From Candidatus Borrelia undatumii (GTDB lineage Bacteria > Spirochaetota > Spirochaetia > Borreliales > Borreliaceae): 64,000 nt of DNA. Positions 18,685-28,562 of the stretch are shown here, piece after piece; position 1 is the stretch's first letter; each line of letters starts with the position of its first letter. Position numbers and translations under genes: made by a program. The stretch is from assembly GCF_020882015.2 (NCBI RefSeq), contig NZ_CP086555.2, forward strand, positions 496,001 to 560,000, given 5' to 3'. The notes below the pieces were generated by a model that saw only the letters and a list, made by a program, of their open reading frames with translations, was not told the origin of the DNA and did not search any database.

Positions 18685-20004
18685 TTGATTAATTCTGAGA
18701 CACAAGACTATAGTAGTGTTTTTATTGTGGGTAGGCCAAATGTTGGGAAATCTACTCTATTTAATAGGCTTTTGAACTCAAAGAGAAGCATTACGGACAA
18801 AACTTATGGCGTTACTAGAGATTTGATTAGGGAGATTTGTGAGGTGGATTCTCATAAATTCTATTTGGTGGATACTGGAGGATTTACACTTTCAAAGGAT
18901 GAAATTAGCAAGATTGTGGTTGATAGGGTTATAAGCGCGCTTGATGATGTTGATTTAATTCTACTTGTTTTAGACATAAATGAAGTGTTATCAGAAGACT
19001 ATGAGCTTATTGAGAAGCTAAGAAGGTATGGTGATAAGGTAGTTTTGGTGTTAAATAAAGTAGATAGTCGCAGTAAGGAGGCTTTAGTTTGTGAGTTTGA
19101 AAAATTGGGATTCAGGAAGAGATTTTTAGTTAGTTCAGCTCATGGAAAGGGGATTAATTCTTTAAAGATTTTTTTAAAAAATTCGATTGGTAAATTGGAA
19201 AGTGGTGGTGGAGATGTTGATGTTAAGATTGGTATTATAGGTAAGCCAAATTCGGGCAAATCCACTCTTGTTAACTTTTTGGCAGGACATGAAGTTTCGA
19301 TTGTTTCTCAGGAGGCGGGCACTACAAGGGATTTTATTAAGACAAAATTTCGAAGGAACGGAGAGACATTTGAAATTATTGATACTGCTGGGATAAGAAG
19401 AAGATCAAGAGTAGATGATCTTATTGAGCATTACTCTGTGAATAGGGCTTTAAGGGTAATTGATATGGTAGATGTTGTCTTTTTATTGATTGATACTAAT
19501 GAAGACTTAACAGCTCAAGACAAAAAAATTGCTCATTATGCAACCAAGAAAGGTAGGGGCATTGTCATTGTATTTACCAAATGGGATTGTGTAGAAATAA
19601 AGAAAGGTTATTTTGAGGCCATAAAGGATCGTGTTAATTTCTTTTTCCCAGTTTTAAACTTTGCTCCCATATTAAGAATATCTGTTCATGGAAGGATAGG
19701 TTTGGATGGTCTTTTTAAGGAAGCAATTAAATTAAAAAAACAACTCGAACTTAAGATTAATACTGCTGATTTGAATAAGATGCTAAATTTTTGGATTAAG
19801 GATTACCACTTAAGTGTTACACATAGGGTGAGGTATATAACTCAAGTTAGTGTTAACCCCATTAAGTTTATTTTATTTGCCAATAAAATGACTAATTTCC
19901 CAAAATCCTACTATAATTATTTAGTAAATAATATTCGTAAAATTGGCTATGCAAACATTCCAATTTTGGTAGAAATGAGAGAAAAGGCAAGAAGCTTAAG
20001 GTGA
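18685..20004 (+). CDS. der: Ribosome-assembly GTPase Der (EngA)
   Basis: Der acts in 50S subunit maturation. It has the diagnostic pair of GTPase domains. The first has GRPNVGKSTLF, DTGGF and NKVD; the second has GKPNSGKSTL, DTAGI and TKWD. A KH-like C-terminal domain follows, for 439 residues in total. The start codon is TTG at 18685, with AGAGG upstream. A TATAAT at 18644-18649 may be its -10 box, but no good -35 is visible. Confidence 0.95.
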   Translation: MINSETQDYSSVFIVGRPNVGKSTLFNRLLNSKRSITDKTYGVTRDLIREICEVDSHKFYLVDTGGFTLSKDEISKIVVDRVISALDDVDLILLVLDINEVLSEDYELIEKLRRYGDKVVLVLNKVDSRSKEALVCEFEKLGFRKRFLVSSAHGKGINSLKIFLKNSIGKLESGGGDVDVKIGIIGKPNSGKSTLVNFLAGHEVSIVSQEAGTTRDFIKTKFRRNGETFEIIDTAGIRRRSRVDDLIEHYSVNRALRVIDMVDVVFLLIDTNEDLTAQDKKIAHYATKKGRGIVIVFTKWDCVEIKKGYFEAIKDRVNFFFPVLNFAPILRISVHGRIGLDGLFKEAIKLKKQLELKINTADLNKMLNFWIKDYHLSVTHRVRYITQVSVNPIKFILFANKMTNFPKSYYNYLVNNIRKIGYANIPILVEMREKARSLR

Positions 20005-21251
20005 GGTGCGTACTTTTATTCTTAATCGTTGGTAGATTAGATCTTCTGGCGCATGGGGGTTTTTTCTACGACTTTACCGTCAGATCAGATTATTCGCAAT
20101 ATTTCAGTTCTGGTAGTAATCGGGAAAAGATCAGGCCTTACAGGAATTATACTACAGATGGTCATTATGTTGAGATTTCAAGTTTAATAAAGGGAGATTA
20201 CGTTTACTATTCTTTTTTTAACCGGAAAGATGGTGTGTCCTATATTTTTCCAGGGTCCTACGTAGTTAAAGTTGGAAAAGATGGAATTGAGCAAGTAAAA
20301 ATATTTTTTATAAACAGAGCAGATACTTTTATTAGGATAAAACCGGACGGTCTACATTCTAGTGCCGACTTTTATTTAATAAATACTTTAATACATAAAG
20401 AGGTCAAGCTGCCTTTTAAAATTATGGATATTGCTACTGGTTCTTTTCTGGAAATAGCTAAATATGTTAGTAGTTTTATTGACTTAAAATTTTTTAATCC
20501 TAGGTATTTGGAAGTTTATGAGAATGTTTCTGATACTGTTGACAAGTTTAGAGCCTTTTTAAAGGCTTCCTCAATAGCTGAGGTTCCAGATGGGGCAATG
20601 AATGAATTTGGAGAGATGGTCTACATTAAGACGGGAAAGCCTCAGGGAGAGGTTAAGGGATTCAATTGTTCCGGATTTGGCAAGTGGGTAGCTGATTCAA
20701 TTTACAAGACGATGGCTGGGACGCTTTTAAAAATAGAAGATCTTAAGATTAGGCACATTGGGGTTAGGGGTAACAGTTTTACTGAAAAGTATGAATTTAG
20801 TAAAGATTTATTTTTTGGCCTTGACTGGACTCGTAATATTGGGTATAGGCTTAAAAATGCTAATATTGGGTTGGATTTGACTAGGATTAAAGAAAATGAT
20901 GTAACTAATGTTGGTTTCCTTAAATATGTTGAAAATCGTGGGTATGCTATTGATAGTCTAGAGTTTATTTTATATTACTTAACCTTAAATGAGCCTGGTC
21001 ATATGTATTTTGGTTCTATTAATACAACAACGAAGGTGCATTCTGGGAAGGTGTTTCATAAACATGTTGTTGTGTTGTTTCCATTTATTGATAAAGAATC
21101 GATTTTTAGAATCTCTGTGATGGAGGTTAACGATGAAACTTCAATTAAATCGCTCAGGAAGAGGTATCCAAATTCGTATATTCATTTAGTTAGGGTAAAA
21201 GCTGTAAAGGGTGTATCTATAGTTCCAATACCAGAAGGGATAAGTAATTAG
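20001..21251 (+). CDS. Secreted protein with possible NlpC/P60-like cysteine motif
   Basis: The GTG start overlaps the der stop by four bases (GTGA). The 416-residue product opens with a hydrophobic signal-like segment (about residues 1-18) and is probably exported. Its first 150 residues contain beta-rich segments. In the middle lies GFNCSGFGKWVAD (about 222-234), which resembles the catalytic DCSGF motif of NlpC/P60 peptidases. Further on, KHVVVLFPF (about residue 353) offers a His in a strand. No family is recognised with certainty; peptidase function is inference. Confidence 0.75.
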   Translation: MRCVLLFLIVGRLDLLAHGGFFYDFTVRSDYSQYFSSGSNREKIRPYRNYTTDGHYVEISSLIKGDYVYYSFFNRKDGVSYIFPGSYVVKVGKDGIEQVKIFFINRADTFIRIKPDGLHSSADFYLINTLIHKEVKLPFKIMDIATGSFLEIAKYVSSFIDLKFFNPRYLEVYENVSDTVDKFRAFLKASSIAEVPDGAMNEFGEMVYIKTGKPQGEVKGFNCSGFGKWVADSIYKTMAGTLLKIEDLKIRHIGVRGNSFTEKYEFSKDLFFGLDWTRNIGYRLKNANIGLDLTRIKENDVTNVGFLKYVENRGYAIDSLEFILYYLTLNEPGHMYFGSINTTTKVHSGKVFHKHVVVLFPFIDKESIFRISVMEVNDETSIKSLRKRYPNSYIHLVRVKAVKGVSIVPIPEGISN

Positions 21252-21256
21252 CTATT

Positions 21257-21943
21257 ATGATAAAAGCTGTAGTATTTGATCTTGATGGGACTCTTTATCC
21301 CGAGATTAGCATGAATTTGGTAATGCTGCCTGAATTTTTAAGAAATATTAGGTTTTTTTTGGCTTTTAAGAGGGTAAGAAAGGAAATAAGAGTTTTGCAA
21401 AGGGATAAGAGTAATCCTTCTAGTAGAGATAAGTTGATATCTATGCAGATTGAAATGCTTTCTACGTATTTAGGGTTTAGTAAAAGCAGGTGTGAGTTTT
21501 TACTAAATAAGATTTACTATGGTGAAGCTTTTGGAAGTAAATTTAAAAGGCTTAGGCCTTATTTTGGTGTTTGTGATTTAATTTATTCTCTTAAAGCTAT
21601 GGGAATAAAATTAGGAGTAATGTCAGATTTTCCAATTTCTACTCGTGTAAGCAATTTATTAGGAATTAAGGACAGTTTTTGGGATGTTCTTTATTCATCA
21701 GAGGATACTGGTTATTTGAAACCAAACAAAATGGCTTTCTTAAGGATTATTGATGAGCTTGGTATGCATAGTAATCACATTTTGTATGTTGGAAATTCTT
21801 ATGAGTATGATATTTTAGGGGCTGGTGGTGTTTCAATGAGAACTGCGTACTTTTCTCGAAAAATGTTATTGAATAATGTTAAATGTGATTTTATCTTTGG
21901 TAAATATAAAGAGTTACAGAAATATATACTTTTGAATATATAG
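21257..21943 (+). CDS. HAD-family hydrolase
   Basis: This is a phosphatase-like protein of the haloacid dehalogenase superfamily, substrate unknown. The 228 residues show motif I VFDLDGTLYP (nucleophile and acid Asp), motif II near VMSDFPIS, the motif III Lys in YLKPNKMAF, and motif IV VGNSYEYDILGAGG. It lies six bases after the preceding gene and 16 bases before the giant coiled-coil gene, probably in the same operon. Confidence 0.88.
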   Translation: MIKAVVFDLDGTLYPEISMNLVMLPEFLRNIRFFLAFKRVRKEIRVLQRDKSNPSSRDKLISMQIEMLSTYLGFSKSRCEFLLNKIYYGEAFGSKFKRLRPYFGVCDLIYSLKAMGIKLGVMSDFPISTRVSNLLGIKDSFWDVLYSSEDTGYLKPNKMAFLRIIDELGMHSNHILYVGNSYEYDILGAGGVSMRTAYFSRKMLLNNVKCDFIFGKYKELQKYILLNI

Positions 21944-21959
21944 ATGGGTAAAATATTTT

Positions 21960-24900
21960 ATGGTAGATTTTGTAACCATTCTGGTTAATCTCTTATTGGT
22001 TTTTATAATTTTATTTATCTATAGGCAGTATGATAGGCGTTCAAGGGCTTTAGATAAGATTAAAAAATTTGTCGACATTGCCAAGGATAACCTTGAAGAT
22101 TTTATTGAAGAGAAGACAAAAGAAATTAGTAATCTTGCCGTTGACATGGAGGCGTATCAGCGTTCTAGCATAGAAATTATAAAAAAGATAGATGAAGTTC
22201 AACAAAAAATTAAAAATAAAAGTAATGATTTTGCAGAAGTAGAGAAAAAGATTGCCTATCATGACTCTATGCTTAAAGAGCTAGATGACATGACTCTTAA
22301 GGTTCAGGACAACATACAAAGACTTCAGGTTGATGGAAAAATTGTAGATAAACTTTCAAAAACTTTAAAACATTTTAGTACCCAGATTGATTCTATTGAT
22401 TCCAGACTGAATACGGTTTTTGAAAAATTTGATAAGACGAATAAGGAAAATCTTGAAGCTATTAAGATTGAAAGTTGGGATAAGTTTGATAACACTGTTA
22501 AAGAACTTGATTTGAGGATGAGTAGCCTAGACCAGGATCTTATGTCTTATCAGGAGTCTTTGATGATGCTTGAGGAGAGGAAGAGTGAAATTTTGGATAA
22601 GGGTAACGATAGGCTTGAGAATGAATTTAAAGAATTCTTATTTAAGATCGAATCTGGTATGGATAGTTATAATAAATCAATGGAAGACTCTTTGAGTGTG
22701 TATGAGGATAAGTATAAATCAATAGAAAATTCTGTTGAACTTATACTTGAGAGGGCAAAAACTAAAATTAATGAAAAAGAAGACTTTATTTTAACCAGAT
22801 TAAACGAAGAGTTACAGGTGAAGTCTGATGAACTATTTATGTATGTCAATGAACGTTCTGTTCAAATGAAAGACAAGCTTGAAGACAAACTTATGCTAAT
22901 GGATAATGAAATTTCTTCTGTAAGTTCTGTTTTTAAGGATAATGCTTATTCTAGGCTAAATTCTATTGAGGAGACCATCAAGCAGGAAATAAGACAGTAT
23001 GAAGAGCAAGTTGCGGATACCTTTGATCAATTTAGAGTTCAGATTGAATCTAATGTGGAGGAAGTTTATAAAGAGTATGATAGCAAAATAAATCAGTTTA
23101 ATAAGGATATAAGAGAGAGAATAGAGTCTAGTCTAGATAATGCTAACTCTAGGATGGAAAGTGTAGAGATAAATGTTAGAACGTTATTAGATGACCTTGA
23201 GGGAGATTCTAATAAAATATATTTTGACTTTAAGACTAAAGTGGAAGGGGATATTGATAAATTTAGTGAGAGTATATTTTCAAGAATGAATGATACTGGG
23301 GGGGAATTAGAAGCAAAGATTTTAAATATTGAAAGAGACATTCAAGATAAGATACTTAATTTGGGTAATGATTTGTATGCAGATTTTAAAAAGATCAATG
23401 ATAGGCTTGTTAGTGATTATTCTTACTTGGATGAGAGTATTAATTCAAAGTATGATACCCTCTTTGAATCTTTGAATTTAAAAAGTAGTGAGTTGGAAAA
23501 TCAACTGGAGAGTAAATATAGGAATATTGCAGACAAACTTGAGTGTGAAATTGATGATTTTACTACTGGGTACAATGAGAAATTTGAAAAAGCTTTTGAA
23601 AAGTCAAATATTAATTATCAGTATTTTGATACTGTTAGTAAAAAGCTAGAAGACGATATTAGGTCTTTAAATGATTTATTGAAGAAGGATGTTGACATTT
23701 TAAGAGGAAATTTTGAATCTAATTTAGTTAATATTAATGATGATATTAGTAAGGAAATATCTAATTTAAAGAGTAATTATGGAGAGGAGATAGGTGGATT
23801 TATTAGTAGAATGGAAACCACCAAGCTGCAGTATGAAGAGTGGCAGAAAGAGGCGGGTTATAATTTAGAAAATATTAAGTCTAATTTGAATAAAGCCAAT
23901 GAAGAATTTTTAGATTTAATTGAGGTGCAAAGGATAAAGGGAAAGGAACTCAGCGAAAGTATCTTTTGCGAACTCTCAGAACATATACAGAAGAAAGCAA
24001 TGGATATGCATAGGAATTGGAAAGATGAACTTATCGCCTTAAATAAATCTTTACTAGATATTAAAATCTCAAGTGAAGAGTTGCTTTTATCGGCTTCTTC
24101 CAAAGTGGAGTCTTTAGAAAGGGATGTTAATGAAAGGCTTGAATATGTCTCATCAAAGACGGAGGATCTTGAAAGTTCAATATTGGAAAAGTATAAAGAG
24201 TTGAAAGATGTGTCGTATGTGAAGGGAAACGATACTTTGTTAGGTATTAAAGAGTTTATTGATAATCAAGCCGAAATGATTCATGATAAGGCCATTATGA
24301 TGCTTAATGGCCTTAATGAGGGATTTTCTGGTAAAGAAGAGTTGATTAGAAACAAAATGGAAGAGCTTGAATATAGAATGAAAGATTTTAAACTTGAGGG
24401 TGAAGATGTTTTGAATAATTTTAGGGCTGATCTTGACTCGTTTATTGAAACTAGGGTGCAGAAGATTTCAGAAATTAAGAACGAGAATCAAAATCAAATA
24501 AATAATTTTTTAAGAGCTATATCTGATGACATTTTAAGTAAAAAGGATATGCTTAATGTTGAAATAGATAGTAAGCTTAATGAATGGCAGGGGAAATTAA
24601 GCGAAATAGCAGTCAATATTGAGAATGTATTATCCTCAGGAAGGGTTGATATCAATTTAATAGATTCTGAGATATCTCTAAAGATTAGAGAGCTAAAAAC
24701 TACCATTGAGGGACTTGACAGTTATTACCTTGAAAAGATAGATGAGTTTAGAAATCAGGGCAACGTATATTCGGATGAATTGCTGAATAATATCATTAGT
24801 CATTTTGAAGCAGATACTAAGGAAGTAGAAGAAAATCTATCTAAAAAATTTGCTATGGTGCTAGAAAGATCTGAGGAGTTTGTTAAAGAAGTTGACAGTT

Positions 24901-27900
24901 TGTTGCAAGATAAAAGAACGGATATTACTTCTTTTCAGGCAAATATTGATATTACTCTTGATTCTCTCAGTTCAAGATTTAATGATTTAAATAAGGAGAT
25001 TAATGAAAAATATAATGAAGTAATACTTAATTCTAGAGGATATTCAGAAGCTCTTTCAAATAAATTGGAGAACGAAATAGTACACGAGATCGAGGATATA
25101 AACAAAAAATTAACAGACAAAATAGATGTCCTTAGTAGGAATATGAATGAAAATTTGCAGATTTTTAAATCATCTTTTGATGTGTCAAAGTATCAGGTTG
25201 AAAATTTTGAAATCAAGATTAAGGACACAATAGAAAAAGAAGAAACAAGAATTGGCGAATTTTTAAAGGATATTGAACAACAGTATGAGATCAGAAGAGA
25301 AGAAGCTGTCGATTATAAGAGAATAATGGATAGTGATATTTTGAGTTTAAAAGAGCAGCTTGCAGAAAGGATTAGTGAACTTAAGGGTAACATTGAGGAT
25401 AAATCTGAGTTTTTAAATGATCTTTATAGGGAGAGGTTTAAGGTTGTTGAGAATAACCTTGAGGAGAGGTATTCAACGTTCTTAATTGAGAGTGAAGATG
25501 CTATTTTGAAGATTAGAGATGAAATATATAAGATACTTACAGATAATGATGAAAACTTAAGAGTAAAAATGTGTGAGATGGATCGTAATTTTGAGATGAT
25601 AGAAGAAAGGTCAAAGGAGATTTTAGAGCTTGAAGAGAGTTTAAGAAAAAGGATAAGTGAGAATAGCAACACGATAAGCTGTCAATTTGATTTAATTAAG
25701 TCAGATATTGAGAAAGAAATGAAAATACAGTTCGAGTCACATATGATGAGGACAACTGTTTCAATTGATGAGGAGATTGCAAAGTATGAGAATGGGATTA
25801 ATAATAAAATATCTTCTCTGAAGTTGATTGAAAATAGTTTTAAGGATATAGAGAAAGATTTAAAAGATAAAATTAGTAAGTTTTATAGCGAGATAAGTGA
25901 TAATCTTTATTTAAAGTACACTGAGCTGGAGGGGAAGTACAACAAGAAGCAAGAGCAGATTGAGGGCAAGATAGAGGAGAGGAGTAATTTTGTAGAAGAG
26001 ATGATATTGAGTAAGTACACTGAGCTGGAGGGGAAGTACAATGAGAAGCAAGAGCAGATTGAGGGCAAGATAGAGGAGGGGAGTAATTTTGTAGAAGAGA
26101 TGATATTGAGTAAGTACACTGAGCTGGAGGGGAAGTACATTAAGATGCATCTTGACATGGAGGGTAGATTAAACTCGTGCGTTTCTGAATTAGGTGAGGA
26201 ACTTGCCAATTCAAATACGAGAATGACCAGAGAAATTAGAGAGCAATTGGAAAATCTTGAAGAGCTTAAGTTAAGTTTAAATGATATTGAAAAAGACGTC
26301 ATAAAACTTAAGGAGGATTCTTATCAAAATGTGTCATCACATCTAAAGATTATTGAGGAGGATTTTTTTGAAGATTTGAGGAAAAGAAATGAAAATTTAA
26401 GGATTTCTTTGGAAAGTTTTGTAGAGATGTCAGACCAGAGGATGGAGAATTTAGAAAGAGATATAAACAGGAGTTTGGAAGATAAATCAGCCCTTATGAA
26501 AAGGTTTAAGATCGAGGTTGAGCAGGAACTTATACGGAACAAAGAAAATTTTTACTCAGAATTTAGCAAGGAATTTGACACTAGAAGGAGGGATATGGAG
26601 AGTAGAATAACTTTGATGGAAACAAATACTGCTAGTCGTATGGATAAATTTATTGAATTGATAGACAATCGTCAAAATAATGTTGACTCTTGGTTTTTAA
26701 GGATTAAAGATGATATGAAGGATTGGCAGGAAAATACTTACAAGACTCTTGAAGAGAGAATAAATTTTGCAGAAAAAAATGTAAAAAGGATTGAAGGGGA
26801 TATTTCCATTATTGAGAATACTGTAAGAGTACTTAAAGATAGTATTGAGCAAAGGACAGAAGAAATTTTTGATAATCTGAAAGAAGATATTAAGAGGTTT
26901 AACGACAGCTCCAGCCTTAACTTGAAAAATGTTGCAGATGAATTTAAAGATAGGGTTTTAGATATTGAGAAAATTATTAATTCTAGGGTTGAGTCTATAG
27001 ATGAGAAAATAAATTTTTATATTGAAAGGGTTAGGGTTCGGGTTGAGAATAAAGTTTTAAGTCAACAAAAAGAAGTTGAAGCTAAAATGGAAGAGGCTAA
27101 TCAGAGGTTGGAAGACGAATTTAGTTTAATAGCTTCAAGACTTGAGAGAGAGAAGCAGGAAATTGTAGACAAATTTTTAGATAGCAAAGACGACTTTGAA
27201 TCTCAAGTAAATGTTATAAGAAATGATGTTTTAGAAATTTCTGAGAAATTAAACGAATACAGGGTTGATATTGAGAGAACGATTAGGGATAGTTACAATT
27301 CTTTTTCCAGTTCTATAAGAGAGGATTACATTTCATTTGAAAATGAAATTAAGAGTGGTTTTAGCTATTCAGAAGAAGAAATTAAGACTTTAAAAGATAG
27401 ATTGGGGGTTCAGATTAATCAGATAGAAGCCGACCTTAAGGATACGTATGGGGCAATTTTTAAAAGTATAGATGAGAATGTCTCACAACTTAAGCTGAAG
27501 ATGTTGGATTATGATAGTGAGCTTGGGCATTTTGTTGATGGGGTTAAAAATGATCTGATTTTATACAAGGCGGGCTTAAAAGAAGAGTTTGAGGATCGAT
27601 ACGCTGCCATAAGCGTTCAAGTTGAAAAATATAAAGAACTTGAAGTTGAGTTGGAAAGGAATAATGATGTTCTTGAAGAGGCTTATTCCCTCAAGGACAA
27701 ATTGGGAGCTTTATGGAGAACTCTAACAGATGAGATGAAGCTTTTTCAAAACTACAAGAAGGATTTTGAAAAAATTAATAAAGAAATTAGAAGTATTCAG
27801 AATCAATCATCAGATATTTTTGGGGTATTTAATGAGTTAAGGGCACAGCAAGCAGATCTTAATGGAATTAAGAAGGATTTTGAGCAATTTCTTGAGTTTT

Positions 27901-28550
27901 ATGCTTCCTTTAAGGATAGATATAAGAAATTTATGGAAACTTATGATGAGATTCAGATTTATAAAACCAGGATTAAGGAAATCAGGGAGGAGCAGAATAA
28001 TATCCTTGATAATTATGATAGGATCAGTAACAAAGAGAGCATACTAAAGTCTACCATAGAATCTGTTGATAAAAATTTTGATTTAATAGTTGAAATAGAG
28101 AACAAAATGCAGATATTAGTTAAAGAGGGTTCAGAATTTCATGAAAGTCTTAGAGAACTAAGAGTGATCATAGCAGAGTTAATGGTGAATAAGAATTTAT
28201 CACAGGAAGTTTTGGGTAACACTCAAACTCTTACAGAAATGCTGGCAGAGATTGAGAGCAAGTTGGAGCATACTAGGAACATAAGAGAGAAAGTTGCCAA
28301 GGCTGAGACTAGACTGGAGAACTTAAATATTGCTGCAGAAGAGAGAATAAAAACCCTTGGAATTCTTGTAAAGACAGAGTCTAGATATAAGGATAATGTT
28401 GGGCTTAATAATGAAACCGTTAGAGATTCTGTTATTAAACTTATGAGGCAGGGCTGGAGTGCTTCAGAAATTTCAAGAGCTACCAAATTATCTGTTGGAG
28501 AGGTAGAACTTATTTTGGAACTTGGAATTGGTAGTAAAGGTGATGACTAA
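21960..28550 (+). CDS. Giant membrane-anchored coiled-coil protein
   Basis: The 2,196-residue product starts with one membrane segment (about residues 4-21). Nearly all the rest is charged heptad-like sequence rich in Glu, Lys, Asp, Asn, Ile and Leu, as expected for a very long coiled coil. Near residues 1319-1393 a 33-residue unit (starting KYTELEGKY) is repeated 2.3 times with almost identical DNA. The last 30 residues (LMRQGWSASEISRATKLSVGEVELIL) look like a small helix-turn-helix of the type found at the end of some spirochaete coiled-coil proteins. A similarly large protein is encoded at this position in B. burgdorferi (recalled as BB0512). A structural or envelope-spacing role is only a guess. 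The Shine-Dalgarno is weak. Confidence 0.92.
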   Translation: MVDFVTILVNLLLVFIILFIYRQYDRRSRALDKIKKFVDIAKDNLEDFIEEKTKEISNLAVDMEAYQRSSIEIIKKIDEVQQKIKNKSNDFAEVEKKIAYHDSMLKELDDMTLKVQDNIQRLQVDGKIVDKLSKTLKHFSTQIDSIDSRLNTVFEKFDKTNKENLEAIKIESWDKFDNTVKELDLRMSSLDQDLMSYQESLMMLEERKSEILDKGNDRLENEFKEFLFKIESGMDSYNKSMEDSLSVYEDKYKSIENSVELILERAKTKINEKEDFILTRLNEELQVKSDELFMYVNERSVQMKDKLEDKLMLMDNEISSVSSVFKDNAYSRLNSIEETIKQEIRQYEEQVADTFDQFRVQIESNVEEVYKEYDSKINQFNKDIRERIESSLDNANSRMESVEINVRTLLDDLEGDSNKIYFDFKTKVEGDIDKFSESIFSRMNDTGGELEAKILNIERDIQDKILNLGNDLYADFKKINDRLVSDYSYLDESINSKYDTLFESLNLKSSELENQLESKYRNIADKLECEIDDFTTGYNEKFEKAFEKSNINYQYFDTVSKKLEDDIRSLNDLLKKDVDILRGNFESNLVNINDDISKEISNLKSNYGEEIGGFISRMETTKLQYEEWQKEAGYNLENIKSNLNKANEEFLDLIEVQRIKGKELSESIFCELSEHIQKKAMDMHRNWKDELIALNKSLLDIKISSEELLLSASSKVESLERDVNERLEYVSSKTEDLESSILEKYKELKDVSYVKGNDTLLGIKEFIDNQAEMIHDKAIMMLNGLNEGFSGKEELIRNKMEELEYRMKDFKLEGEDVLNNFRADLDSFIETRVQKISEIKNENQNQINNFLRAISDDILSKKDMLNVEIDSKLNEWQGKLSEIAVNIENVLSSGRVDINLIDSEISLKIRELKTTIEGLDSYYLEKIDEFRNQGNVYSDELLNNIISHFEADTKEVEENLSKKFAMVLERSEEFVKEVDSLLQDKRTDITSFQANIDITLDSLSSRFNDLNKEINEKYNEVILNSRGYSEALSNKLENEIVHEIEDINKKLTDKIDVLSRNMNENLQIFKSSFDVSKYQVENFEIKIKDTIEKEETRIGEFLKDIEQQYEIRREEAVDYKRIMDSDILSLKEQLAERISELKGNIEDKSEFLNDLYRERFKVVENNLEERYSTFLIESEDAILKIRDEIYKILTDNDENLRVKMCEMDRNFEMIEERSKEILELEESLRKRISENSNTISCQFDLIKSDIEKEMKIQFESHMMRTTVSIDEEIAKYENGINNKISSLKLIENSFKDIEKDLKDKISKFYSEISDNLYLKYTELEGKYNKKQEQIEGKIEERSNFVEEMILSKYTELEGKYNEKQEQIEGKIEEGSNFVEEMILSKYTELEGKYIKMHLDMEGRLNSCVSELGEELANSNTRMTREIREQLENLEELKLSLNDIEKDVIKLKEDSYQNVSSHLKIIEEDFFEDLRKRNENLRISLESFVEMSDQRMENLERDINRSLEDKSALMKRFKIEVEQELIRNKENFYSEFSKEFDTRRRDMESRITLMETNTASRMDKFIELIDNRQNNVDSWFLRIKDDMKDWQENTYKTLEERINFAEKNVKRIEGDISIIENTVRVLKDSIEQRTEEIFDNLKEDIKRFNDSSSLNLKNVADEFKDRVLDIEKIINSRVESIDEKINFYIERVRVRVENKVLSQQKEVEAKMEEANQRLEDEFSLIASRLEREKQEIVDKFLDSKDDFESQVNVIRNDVLEISEKLNEYRVDIERTIRDSYNSFSSSIREDYISFENEIKSGFSYSEEEIKTLKDRLGVQINQIEADLKDTYGAIFKSIDENVSQLKLKMLDYDSELGHFVDGVKNDLILYKAGLKEEFEDRYAAISVQVEKYKELEVELERNNDVLEEAYSLKDKLGALWRTLTDEMKLFQNYKKDFEKINKEIRSIQNQSSDIFGVFNELRAQQADLNGIKKDFEQFLEFYASFKDRYKKFMETYDEIQIYKTRIKEIREEQNNILDNYDRISNKESILKSTIESVDKNFDLIVEIENKMQILVKEGSEFHESLRELRVIIAELMVNKNLSQEVLGNTQTLTEMLAEIESKLEHTRNIREKVAKAETRLENLNIAAEERIKTLGILVKTESRYKDNVGLNNETVRDSVIKLMRQGWSASEISRATKLSVGEVELILELGIGSKGDD
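25914..26138 (+). repeat. 99-bp in-frame tandem repeat, 2.3 copies
   Basis: Units begin at 25914, 26013 and 26112, each with the codons for KYTELEGKY. The first two copies (33 codons each) differ at only a few bases; the third stops matching after 27 bases. Near-identity at synonymous sites indicates a recent duplication inside the coiled coil. Confidence 0.93.
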
Positions 28551-28562
28551 AAGGATGTTTTT

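Noticed and set aside
25907-26302. Minus-strand frames with repeated Leu/Ser-rich sequence opposite the coiled-coil gene
   Set aside because: They are the antisense shadow of the 99-bp tandem repeat, not separate genes.
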